From positions 34,484-98,483 of the forward strand of contig JADFDG010000017.1 in assembly GCA_018262975.1 (NCBI GenBank): DNA of 64,000 nt, in the 5' to 3' direction. The translations under genes were made by a program, and so were the position numbers. A model generated the notes under the pieces. It was given only the letters and a program-made list of their open reading frames with translations, had not been told where the DNA came from and searched no databases. Source of the stretch: Gammaproteobacteria bacterium (GTDB lineage: Bacteria > Pseudomonadota > Gammaproteobacteria > Pseudomonadales > JADFDG01). Below, one piece after another: positions 1-7,338 of this stretch. Position 1 is the first letter of the stretch; every line of letters begins with the position of its first letter.

Positions 1-1
1 C

Positions 2-322
2 GACCTGCCCAAGGACCAGTGCGGCTTCCGCTGCGGCGATACCGTGGACGGGCTGATGCTTGCCACCCGCGACGGCATGCCGCTATTCCGCATCAACGGT
101 ATCCAGACGCAATCGGAACGCCACTGCAACCTGTTCGGCGAAGCCGCCGACATCCGTCGTCGCGGCATCGCCGCGCTGCGCATCAGCCCGTCAACGCCTG
201 ACGACTGGCCGACCATCGACCGGCTTATCGCCCAGGCACGCACGCCGGCGCCACTGGCGGTCACCGACGCCGACCTGTGCAACGGTTACTGGTTCGGCAA
301 GGCGGGCATGGCGCCGGCCTGA
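2..322 (+). CDS. ubiV: UbiV, U32 peptidase-like protein of O2-independent ubiquinone synthesis (C-terminal end only)
   Basis: The frame is open from the left edge, so only about the last 106 residues are present. They carry the cysteine pair in 'DQCGFRC' followed by 'DGLMLATRDG' and 'NGIQTQSERHCNL', which fits the C-terminal part of the U32-type protein UbiV. In that family a CX3C pair belongs to the cysteines that hold a 4Fe-4S cluster, and UbiV with UbiU performs oxygen-independent hydroxylations of the ubiquinone ring. The identification is supported by the neighbouring convergent gene, which encodes the SCP2-domain partner UbiT. The last 37 bases overlap the 3' end of ubiT. The upstream cluster cysteines and ubiU would lie outside the window. 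Family assignment is from remembered motifs and is fairly sure. Confidence 0.82.
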   Translation, partial: DLPKDQCGFRCGDTVDGLMLATRDGMPLFRINGIQTQSERHCNLFGEAADIRRRGIAALRISPSTPDDWPTIDRLIAQARTPAPLAVTDADLCNGYWFGKAGMAPA

Positions 323-798
323 GTCGCCAGCGCCGGCCGGTTGAGCGCGCTACGCGCGCGCCACAACAGGCGCGCGATTTCCGCCGGCGCACCGGCGAGT
401 TCGTTGCCGAAGATGAGGTTCTTCACGGCGAGGCCCAGCGCGGTATCACCCTCGATCACCAGCCGGCGCTGGAAGAACAGCATGTCGGGATCAGCCTGCT
501 GGTTGGCCAGCAGCACGAAATCATCGATCGACGCTGCGATGCGCACGTCCCACGCCACCGGACCGGCCACCACGATCAGGCCGCGGCTGCCCAGCGTGAC
601 GTTCCAGCCGGGACCCGCGCGACCGTCATCGCCAACCAGCTCGATGCGCAACCAGCGCCCGCGCAGGGGCGCGAAGGCGCCGTCGCGCAGGGCATCGGGG
701 TAGGCCTCGCGCAGCAACCGCTCCAGCAACAATCGCTGCGGATCGAACGGCGCATGACGCAACAACGCCAGGATGAAGCCTTCAGCCGGAACCCGCAT
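286..798 (-). CDS. ubiT: UbiT, SCP2 sterol-carrier-domain accessory factor for anaerobic ubiquinone synthesis
   Basis: This 170-residue protein is a single SCP2-like lipid-binding domain. The central stretch 'RGLIVVAGPVAWDVRIAAS' and the later 'MLFFQRRLVIEGDTALGL' are typical of the UbiT/YhbT family, which is thought to bind ubiquinone precursors for UbiU and UbiV. The ATG at 798 was chosen because GGGAGG sits four bases upstream; an in-frame GTG at 816 would add six residues but has no such site. It is convergent with ubiV and overlaps its tail by 37 bp, whereas in enterobacteria ubiT is divergent from ubiUV. The unknown gene at 838-1512 lies just upstream on the same strand and may be co-transcribed. 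The length is close to the usual 170-175 residues. Confidence 0.85.
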   Translation of the reverse strand: MRVPAEGFILALLRHAPFDPQRLLLERLLREAYPDALRDGAFAPLRGRWLRIELVGDDGRAGPGWNVTLGSRGLIVVAGPVAWDVRIAASIDDFVLLANQQADPDMLFFQRRLVIEGDTALGLAVKNLIFGNELAGAPAEIARLLWRARSALNRPALATQAGAMPALPNQ

Positions 799-837
799 GT
801 CACCTCCCGATGTCACGCGCCCGGCCGTGGCCGGACG

Positions 838-1512
838 TCACTTGTGCTTGAGCGTCTGCGCGTAGTGGCTCATGAAGTCCTTGAGCTGCTGGTCGCTGAA
901 GTCCTTCACCACTTTCTGCATCACCGCATGGCAGGCCGAACGGGTGCCGGCAATCGACACGTCCAGCGCCTTGCGGGTGATGAAGCCGATCTCGATGTGG
1001 CGCGTCTGGTCGAGGAAGAACTTCTGCAGCACGTCGTCGACCATGCGGTTCAGCACCTGCAGCATCAGGTCCAGTTCCTGGCGGCCGCGGCCGGCGGCGC
1101 AGGCATCGATGACTTTCTGGTAGTTCTGCGCGAAGAAGGCATCCGCCGGGTAGTACAGTTGCGGCACGTCACCGTTGTCGGCGCCGGCCGCCCAGTACAT
1201 CTTGTCCAGGTCACGCGACACGGCGGCGAATTGCGCAGTGCTGACCTTCTTCCAGATCTGCGCGGTCAGCATGGAAGACGCCTTGCTGCCGGTATCCACC
1301 GCGAAATCGACGATCTTGCGCTGTGTCGGGCTGACCTGGGCAATTTCCACCGGCTCCAGCATGAACAGGCCGATCAGCCGGTCGGTCAGGCAGCCCATGT
1401 AGTGGATGTACGCCTCGGCAGGCTTGCTGTTGTGGCTGAGCGCGCGGCGAAAGGCCTCGATGGCCTCGTCGAGGGCGGGGTTGGCGGCGATGGCAATGAC
1501 AGGCGTGGACAT
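838..1512 (-). CDS. Conserved-looking hypothetical protein upstream of ubiT
   Basis: I do not recognise this 224-residue protein. It has no signal peptide or membrane segment, is mostly predicted helical by eye, and opens with a short helix-rich region (residues about 12-60) followed by 'VSPTQRKIVDFAVDTGSKASSM'-type polar helices; tryptophan, tyrosine and histidine residues are scattered through the second half. Codon use is like the neighbours, and the frame is long and clean on the minus strand, so it is very likely real. Its stop lies 39 bp before the ubiT start at 798, so the two may form one transcript, but there is no independent evidence that it works with UbiT. The start ATG at 1512 has only a weak GGGAA-type site upstream. 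Confidence 0.7.
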   Translation of the reverse strand: MSTPVIAIAANPALDEAIEAFRRALSHNSKPAEAYIHYMGCLTDRLIGLFMLEPVEIAQVSPTQRKIVDFAVDTGSKASSMLTAQIWKKVSTAQFAAVSRDLDKMYWAAGADNGDVPQLYYPADAFFAQNYQKVIDACAAGRGRQELDLMLQVLNRMVDDVLQKFFLDQTRHIEIGFITRKALDVSIAGTRSACHAVMQKVVKDFSDQQLKDFMSHYAQTLKHK

Positions 1513-1583
1513 GGCGGTTCCCGGGACGGTACGAGGGTGCCGATACTATCAACTCGACCTCCCCATCCTGCCAATCCCCCCGT

Positions 1584-2630
1584 TCAGCGCCCCCGCGTCC
1601 GGAACGCCCCCGGCGTGAAGCCGGTCCAGCGCTTGAAGGCATGGATGAACGCCGACGCCTCGCTGTAGCCCAGGCGGTCGGCGATGCGCTCCACCGGCTC
1701 GCGCGACGACACCAGCAGTTCACGGGCGCGCGCCTCGCGGTAGTGGTCCAGCACTTCCTGGAAGCCGGTGCCCTCGGCCATCAACCGCCGGCGCAGCGTG
1801 CGCTCGCTGATCGCCAGGGCACGCGCCACCTCCTCGCCACCCGGCACACGGGCGCTGGCGGCGAGCACCTGCCAGACGCGCACCAGCGTCGAGGACGGCG
1901 ACTGCCGGCGGCGCCAAGACTCAAAGCGGCATTGCTGTTCGAAGGTGCGACGCTGCAGCGCGTTGGCCAGCGGCAGCGGCGTGGCGAGCAACTCGCGGCG
2001 AATGCGTACCTCGTCATGCGCCGCGGCCACTTCGCCGGCCACGCCAAGGATGCGCTGGCAGGCCTGCTGCCAGCGAGGGTCGGCGCGGCGGGTGGCGACG
2101 GCGAGGCCGTCGGCCTGCGCCACCCCCACGCTGTCGCGCACGATGGTCACCGCACAGGCCATGTCGCGGTCGAGGAAGTAGTTGCGCAGGTCGCCCAGTG
2201 GCACGCGGTCGGCAAAGCGGATGCGCACCCAGTCATCGCCGTCGGATACCAGCGTCACATTGAATTGCGTGAAGCTCAGGTCGATGTAGCGCAGGAACAG
2301 CGCCAGGGCCTCGCCGGCGGTTTCGCAACTGGCCACCGCGGTACCCAGCACGCCGAACGTGCCCAGGCGGTAGCAACTGCCTGCCACCAGGCCCACCTGC
2401 GGATCGGCACTGGCCGCCAGCAGGTTGTGCACGAAGGCATATTCCTGCCACGCATTGATGGTGCGTTCCGGGTAGGCCAGGTCATCAGGCTGCAGGCCGG
2501 TGCCGGCCAGTAATTCCTCCACCGGCACCTGGCCGCGCGCAGCCTGGCGATAGACGCGTGCCAACCCACCCAGCGGGTAGGTCATCACGTCTTCCGGGCT
2601 GGTAATACTTTGCTGTACGGCCAGGGCCAT
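1584..2630 (-). CDS. AraC-family transcriptional regulator with arabinose-binding-like N-terminal domain (OruR/ArgR-like class)
   Basis: The 348-residue protein has an N-terminal effector domain ('FGVLGTAVASCETAGEALAL' is typical of the AraC class with the PF12625-like domain) and a C-terminal double helix-turn-helix. The last 90 residues contain 'SERTLRRRLMAEGTGFQEVL', 'RIADRLGYSEASAFIHAFKR' and 'WTGFTPGAFR', the two recognition-helix regions. The ATG at 2630 is preceded by GGAGGA at good spacing. It is divergent from the double acyl-CoA dehydrogenase/decarboxylase pair, so it probably controls that operon in response to a fatty- or alicyclic-acid-like compound; this is inference from position. 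Regulators of this class often sit beside catabolic acyl-CoA genes. Confidence 0.88.
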   Translation of the reverse strand: MALAVQQSITSPEDVMTYPLGGLARVYRQAARGQVPVEELLAGTGLQPDDLAYPERTINAWQEYAFVHNLLAASADPQVGLVAGSCYRLGTFGVLGTAVASCETAGEALALFLRYIDLSFTQFNVTLVSDGDDWVRIRFADRVPLGDLRNYFLDRDMACAVTIVRDSVGVAQADGLAVATRRADPRWQQACQRILGVAGEVAAAHDEVRIRRELLATPLPLANALQRRTFEQQCRFESWRRRQSPSSTLVRVWQVLAASARVPGGEEVARALAISERTLRRRLMAEGTGFQEVLDHYREARARELLVSSREPVERIADRLGYSEASAFIHAFKRWTGFTPGAFRTRGR

Positions 2631-2719
2631 GTTTTCCTCCGCGTCAACCCGCTGGTACGCAGCACACCCCGTGCCCGCCAGCCACGCGCCTACTGTGGCG
2701 GAACGGGCCAGCCATCTTT

Positions 2720-2770
2720 TGACTTTGGTCAGAACGGTGGCACGCCGACCGTCCGGCCATGATGGCCGGA
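2720..2770. promoter_or_regulatory. Divergent control region with two short palindromes
   Basis: The 226-bp gap between the AraC gene and the acyl-CoA dehydrogenase fusion holds TGACtttgGTCA (2720-2731) and a perfect hairpin with 8-bp arms TCCGGCCA/TGGCCGGA around TGA (2752-2770). Either could be an operator for the AraC protein, but AraC-type sites are usually direct repeats, so this is only a candidate. No convincing sigma-70 hexamer pair was found. Confidence 0.3.
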
Positions 2771-2856
2771 ATGAGCAACCCGCGTGCCGCTTCGCGCATG
2801 CCCCTGGCAGGGCGACGGGTCTATGGTCGGGTCATGTCCCGACGAGGATGACCGCC

Positions 2857-5334
2857 ATGCCACTGGACGCCGCGTTCGCTGCCGACGAAGCACTGCTGGC
2901 CGGTGTGGCCGCCTTCGCGCGGCAGTCCGTGGCACGCAACTGGCCGGCACTGCCGGTACGACCTCAAGCCGACGACTTCGCGCGATTGACCTCGGCCGCC
3001 GAAGACGCCGGCCTGCTCGATGCGGAATGCGGCCTGTGGCATGAACTGGCCAGCGGCGATGCGCCGGCATTCACGCTGCAGGCACTGGCTATGCTCGCGG
3101 AAGTGGTCCCGGCTGCAGCCTGGCATCTGCATGCACTCACGCTGGGGCGTGCCGCCGCCCGGTTGGCGGGACTGTCCGACACACCGCCAGCGGCGTTCTG
3201 CCTCGACGGCAGCCACGGCATCGGCCGCAGTGCGCTGGGCCGCTGGCTGGCCGGCCGCCCCGCTGCCGCCAACGATCACGCGCTGCTCGCTGACAACTGG
3301 GGCGATCGGCCGCGTGATGCGCTGCTGGCGCCCGGCGTCACCCGGATCCTCGCACCCTGCTGGCGCGACGATGGATCCCATATCACGCTGTTCACCATCG
3401 ACGACGCACACGTATCTCCCGACGACCAGCCGATGGGCATGGATGGTTGCCGCGCGCTGCGCGTACGACCAGCGCATGATGCGATCAGCGCACCCGTCAC
3501 CCGCGCGATGCTGGCCGCGCTCGTTACCGCGCAGCAACAGGCGCAGGTGGCGATCGCACTCGGCACTGCCACGCCGGCCGTGCGCCTGGCCCGCGACTAC
3601 GCCGCCATCCGCCAACAGGGCGCCCGCCTGATCGTCATGCACGACAGCGTTGCGCAATTGCTGGCGGAGGCCGACAGCGCACTGTCCACCGTGCAGTCGC
3701 TGCTGCTGCAGGCCGGCACCTCACGCCACGATGTACGCGCCGCACTGGTGCTGCGCCGCGAGGCCATGCCGCTTCTGTGCCGCGCGGCGAACAACGCGAT
3801 GCAGGTACACGGTGGCATCGGCTACATGCGCGACACCGGTGTCGAGGATCGCCTGCGCGCGGTCAACACGATGCGCGTGCTGGGCGGCAGCCCGGCGGAG
3901 TTGACGCTGGTGATCTCCGGCATGAACTTCGCGCAGGCGGCGCTGCCCGAGGTGATCGACGCGTACGCGCCGCACCTGCCCGGCCACCTCGCTGCCGGCC
4001 ACCCGCTGTCGCCGTGGACGGCGCTGCGCCGCGTGCCGCTGTTGCGCGCCGTGTCCGCCTACTCACCGCGCGATCCCTGGGAGGTCGACACCGATCGCCT
4101 GCCGGCACCGCTGGCGGCGCTGCGCCGTCGCGTACGCGACTTTGCCGCACAGGAAATTGCCCCGCTCGCCGCATACGTCGACACTGAACAGGCTGGCACG
4201 CACGCCAGCACGCCGGCCTTGCGCGCCGTGCTCACCCGCGCGGCCCGCGCCGGCCTGCTCACCGACCTGCTGCCGGCACCGCTGGGGAGCGCGCCGTGGC
4301 GCCAGTACACCCACTCGCTGGCCTGGCAACAGGCAATCCGCGTCGAGGAACTGGCGCGCGCCGACGGCGGCCTGATGCTGCTGGTTTCGGCGCACAACCT
4401 CGGTCTGTGCCCGCTGTTGCTCAGCGGCGACCTTCGCATCCTGCGCGAGGTGGTGTTGCCGGCCTTCCGCAGCACCGCTGCCGGCGATCCGCAGGTGTTC
4501 GCCTTCGCCATCACCGAACCGGCGGCCGGCTCGGATGCCGAGGACGGCCACGGTGCGTTGGCGCAGAATGCCGGCGTCACCGCACGGCGCACCAACGGTG
4601 GCTGGCGGCTCAACGGGCGCAAGGTGTTCATCAGCGGCGGCGACATCGCCCGCCACGTGGCCGTATTCGCCGCACTGGAAGGCGAAGGTTACGCCAGCTG
4701 GACCTGCTTCCTGGTGGACAGCCGCAGTGCCGGCTACCGCGTGGCACGCACCGAACACAAGATGGGCATGCGCGCCTCCGGCGCCGCCGAACTCGAGTTC
4801 GACGACTGCTTCGTGCCCGACACGCGCGTGGTCGGCGGATTGCGCAACGGCTGGGCACTGGCGCGCGCCACCCTGAACCTGTCGCGCCTGCCGGTAGCTG
4901 CCATGGCGGTGGGCTTCGCGCAACAGGCAGTGGACATCGCGACCGCCTTTGCCTGTGAAACGCAACTGGCCGGCCGGCCGCTGCTGCACTTGCAGCAGGT
5001 GCAGTCCACACTCGCCGACCTGCAGGCGGAAGCAAGCGCCATCCGCGCACTGGTGTGGCACCACGCGCGCAACTGGAAGCCACGCCAGGACGGTGCCGCG
5101 CTGTGCAAGTTCCACGCGACCGACCGCGCGCAGGTGGTGATCGAAACGGCCATGGACCTGCTCGGCAGCGCTGCCATTCGCCACGACCAGCGCATCGAGC
5201 GTACCTTCCGCGACAACCGCCTGACGCGCATTTTCGAGGGCACCAACCAGATCAACCGCCTGGCAGTGATCGAGGACCAGCAGGCTTCCCTGCTGGCGCG
5301 CATCGCCGCCACACACCCGGGAAGCACGCAATGA
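2857..5334 (+). CDS. Tandem acyl-CoA dehydrogenase fusion (degenerate N-terminal unit plus canonical C-terminal unit)
   Basis: The protein is 825 residues, about twice a normal acyl-CoA dehydrogenase, and contains two such units. The C-terminal unit (about 425-825) is canonical: 'FAITEPAAGSD' near 549-560 is the FAD/substrate motif and 'RIFEGTNQIN' carries the expected catalytic glutamate, E794. The N-terminal unit (about 1-400) has a shortened middle domain without that TEP motif; its closing segment 'MQVHGGIGYMRDTG' and 'RVLGGSPAEL' aligns with the C-terminal unit but puts G343 where the glutamate should be. So one half looks catalytic and the other structural. The ATG at 2857 was chosen for the GAGG site nine bases upstream; the open frame runs back to 2629 but that stretch looks non-coding. 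It overlaps the next gene by ATGA. The acyl-CoA substrate is unknown. Confidence 0.88.
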   Translation: MPLDAAFAADEALLAGVAAFARQSVARNWPALPVRPQADDFARLTSAAEDAGLLDAECGLWHELASGDAPAFTLQALAMLAEVVPAAAWHLHALTLGRAAARLAGLSDTPPAAFCLDGSHGIGRSALGRWLAGRPAAANDHALLADNWGDRPRDALLAPGVTRILAPCWRDDGSHITLFTIDDAHVSPDDQPMGMDGCRALRVRPAHDAISAPVTRAMLAALVTAQQQAQVAIALGTATPAVRLARDYAAIRQQGARLIVMHDSVAQLLAEADSALSTVQSLLLQAGTSRHDVRAALVLRREAMPLLCRAANNAMQVHGGIGYMRDTGVEDRLRAVNTMRVLGGSPAELTLVISGMNFAQAALPEVIDAYAPHLPGHLAAGHPLSPWTALRRVPLLRAVSAYSPRDPWEVDTDRLPAPLAALRRRVRDFAAQEIAPLAAYVDTEQAGTHASTPALRAVLTRAARAGLLTDLLPAPLGSAPWRQYTHSLAWQQAIRVEELARADGGLMLLVSAHNLGLCPLLLSGDLRILREVVLPAFRSTAAGDPQVFAFAITEPAAGSDAEDGHGALAQNAGVTARRTNGGWRLNGRKVFISGGDIARHVAVFAALEGEGYASWTCFLVDSRSAGYRVARTEHKMGMRASGAAELEFDDCFVPDTRVVGGLRNGWALARATLNLSRLPVAAMAVGFAQQAVDIATAFACETQLAGRPLLHLQQVQSTLADLQAEASAIRALVWHHARNWKPRQDGAALCKFHATDRAQVVIETAMDLLGSAAIRHDQRIERTFRDNRLTRIFEGTNQINRLAVIEDQQASLLARIAATHPGSTQ

Positions 5335-6146
5335 ACACCATGATGAAATCCTTACGCGCCACCCGTGACGACCCGTTCTTCCAGGTGCCGCGCACGCGCG
5401 TGGACACCGCAGAAGGCCCGGTGGAACTGCCGATCCTCTACTACGACACCTCGGCGCTCTACGCCTTCTTCCTGCCGGCGCGCGACCGCGTGGAGGCGCT
5501 GCTCTCCGGCACCTCGCTGGTGCCGGCGCTCACCGTCGGCAACCGCGCGCTTGCCGCGCTGGCCTGCTTCGAGTACCGCGACACCTCGGTGGGCGTGTAC
5601 AACGAAGTCGGCCTGGCCGTTGCCGTGTGCCGGCAGGGCGAACAACAGCGGCTGCACGGCTGGCCGGACTTGCTGCGCACGCTGCGCCAGCCGGAGGAGC
5701 GCCACGTCGCCTTCCACATCCTCGACCTGCCGGTGACCACCGCCGCGGCCAACGCCGCCGGCCGCGAGATCTGGGGCTACCCGAAGTTCGTCACCGACAT
5801 CCCGTTCCGGCTGTCCGGGCGCGACTTCAGTTGCGCGGTGATGAGCCCGGGCACACGCATCCCGGTGATGGAGCTGGCCGGGCGGCTCGGCCCGTCGGTG
5901 CCGGTGGCACCGCTCAGCCTGACCTTGCTGTCGTACCGCGACCACGAACTGCTGCGCGCCAACGTGAATGCGCGTGGCGCCACCCGCCTGGCACTGCCCG
6001 GCTCGCTACGACTGTCGGTGGGCGATGCGCGCCACCCGATGGCCCGCCATCTGCTGGCACTGGGACTCGATGCCACCGCCCCGGTGGCGACGATGTGGAC
6101 CCACGCATTCCAGTCGCGGCTGAACGCCGGTGCCGTGGTGGAGTGA
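5331..6146 (+). CDS. Acetoacetate decarboxylase-like protein (ADC family)
   Basis: The 271-residue protein fits the acetoacetate decarboxylase family in length and in its core: 'GREIWGYPKF' places K152 where the Schiff-base lysine lies, and 'EVGLAVAVCR' and 'VPVMELAGRLG'-like strands follow the family fold. The family enzyme has a second adjacent lysine that lowers the pKa of the first; here that position is F153, so true acetoacetate decarboxylation is doubtful and another beta-keto acid, hydratase or aldolase-like reaction is possible. Its ATG overlaps the stop of the acyl-CoA dehydrogenase fusion, indicating translational coupling and a shared pathway. A strong hairpin follows at 6262-6289. 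Confidence 0.8.
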   Translation: MNTMMKSLRATRDDPFFQVPRTRVDTAEGPVELPILYYDTSALYAFFLPARDRVEALLSGTSLVPALTVGNRALAALACFEYRDTSVGVYNEVGLAVAVCRQGEQQRLHGWPDLLRTLRQPEERHVAFHILDLPVTTAAANAAGREIWGYPKFVTDIPFRLSGRDFSCAVMSPGTRIPVMELAGRLGPSVPVAPLSLTLLSYRDHELLRANVNARGATRLALPGSLRLSVGDARHPMARHLLALGLDATAPVATMWTHAFQSRLNAGAVVE

Positions 6147-6261
6147 TCAGGGCAACGCCTGCCTCACCAGCCGCACCGTCACCGGCGAGGCTGGCCTGCG
6201 CCGCCCGCAGACGCAGTTCGGCCCGGTACAGGTCACGCTCGGCCTGGGCGCGCAATGCCCT

Positions 6262-6289
6262 GGCGTGTCGCCAGCTCTGGCGACACGCC
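6262..6289. terminator. Perfect hairpin downstream of the decarboxylase-like gene
   Basis: The arms GGCGTGTCGCCA and TGGCGACACGCC (12 bp, no mismatch) flank a GCTC loop. There is no T-run after it on either strand, so it may be a factor-dependent terminator or an mRNA-stabilising structure rather than a classic intrinsic terminator. The surrounding 6147-6435 gap has no other supported gene; near its end 'TTGTATAGTCATG' at about 6348-6360 is AT-rich and may hold the promoter of the next gene. Confidence 0.5.
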
Positions 6290-6435
6290 GTCCGCCGCAC
6301 CGGCCTGCCCGGCCAGCAACCCCATGAAAGTCATGTGAAAAAAGCGTTGTATAGTCATGCGCATGATCATGCGGTGCACAACACGCCGAGCGCTTGAGTC
6401 AGGTCAAGGCCCGCGTGCCAGGGAGGATGACCGAG

Positions 6436-7239
6436 ATGCAGTTCACCGGCCTGCTTGCCGCACTGCTGTGGCTGGTTTGCAGCAACAGCCTGGCAGGGGG
6501 TCCCGAGGCGCCGTTGCCGCCGGCCAGAACCGTGGTACTCGCCGCGGATCGCTGGTGCCCGGTCACCTGCGACAGTGGCAGCAACATGCCGGGCTATGCC
6601 GTGGAACTTGCCCGCGAGGCCCTGGCGCTGTCCGGCCGCCTGCTCGAATACCGCGTGATGCCGTGGGAACGCGCGGTCGATGCCGCCCGTGCCGGGCGCA
6701 TTGACGGCGTGATCGGTACGGTCACCGCGGCGACCCCGGACTTCGTCTATCCGCAACAAGCCATCGGCAGCAACACGAACGTGTTCTTCGTGCGCGCCGA
6801 CGATACGTGGCGTTACCGTGGCCTGCGCTCGCTGGAAGGCGTGGTGGTAGGCATCGCCAACGAATACAGTTTCAGCCCCGGTTTCGACCATTACGCTGCC
6901 CGTCATCGCGCCGACCCGGCACGCCTGCACGTGCTTTACTCGACGGACCCCGTCCAGCAGGGCCTCACGTTGCTGCGCGCTGGTCGCATCGACGCCTTCC
7001 TCGACGACCGCACGGTGGTCAACTGGGCCCTGCGCCATGACCAGGGTGCACCGGCGCTTCGCGAATCCGGCGAGCTCAACAAGATACCCCTGTACATTGC
7101 CTTCTCGCCGGCGCGTGGCGATGCACCCGCCACGGCGGCGGCACTCGACCAGGGTCTGGAGGCATTGCGCGCCAGCGGTCGCCTCGCGGAAATCCTGTCC
7201 CGCTACGGGGTGCGCGACTGGATCGGCACGGCGCCCTGA
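6436..7239 (+). CDS. Exported solute-binding protein, family 3-like (amino-acid-type periplasmic binding fold)
   Basis: The 267-residue protein starts with a signal peptide (hydrophobic core 'LLAALLWLVC', probable cleavage after 'SNSLA'). The mature part follows the bacterial extracellular solute-binding family 3 layout: 'GYAVELAREALALSG', 'MPWERAVDAARAGRIDGVIG' and, late, 'LDQGLEALRASGRLAEILSRYG', the usual C-terminal helix. Two cysteines early in the mature chain (DRWCPVTC) could pair. There is no ABC permease or ATPase beside it, so it may serve a distant transporter or act as a sensor-type binding protein. The ATG at 6436 has AGGGAGG nine bases upstream; the ATG at 6427 abuts that site and is less likely. 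Confidence 0.8.
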   Translation: MQFTGLLAALLWLVCSNSLAGGPEAPLPPARTVVLAADRWCPVTCDSGSNMPGYAVELAREALALSGRLLEYRVMPWERAVDAARAGRIDGVIGTVTAATPDFVYPQQAIGSNTNVFFVRADDTWRYRGLRSLEGVVVGIANEYSFSPGFDHYAARHRADPARLHVLYSTDPVQQGLTLLRAGRIDAFLDDRTVVNWALRHDQGAPALRESGELNKIPLYIAFSPARGDAPATAAALDQGLEALRASGRLAEILSRYGVRDWIGTAP

Positions 7240-7338
7240 GCCGGCCGATGAACGCGCGCTGCGCACCTCCCGGGTGACCTTGCCGACTGTCGGTTGCACC
7301 GGCGTAAGATAGGCAATCCAAGGCCGGAACCACACCCC

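Noticed and set aside
2629..2856. N-terminal extension of the double acyl-CoA dehydrogenase from 2629
   Set aside because: The translated stretch is not family-like, overlaps the AraC start, and a good ribosome site precedes 2857.
5914..6300. Minus-strand frame with a helical stretch (ALRAQAERDLYRAELRLRAA) in the gap after the decarboxylase-like gene
   Set aside because: It starts at GTG without a ribosome site, overlaps the decarboxylase gene for most of its length and has no recognised domain; a decayed remnant cannot be excluded.
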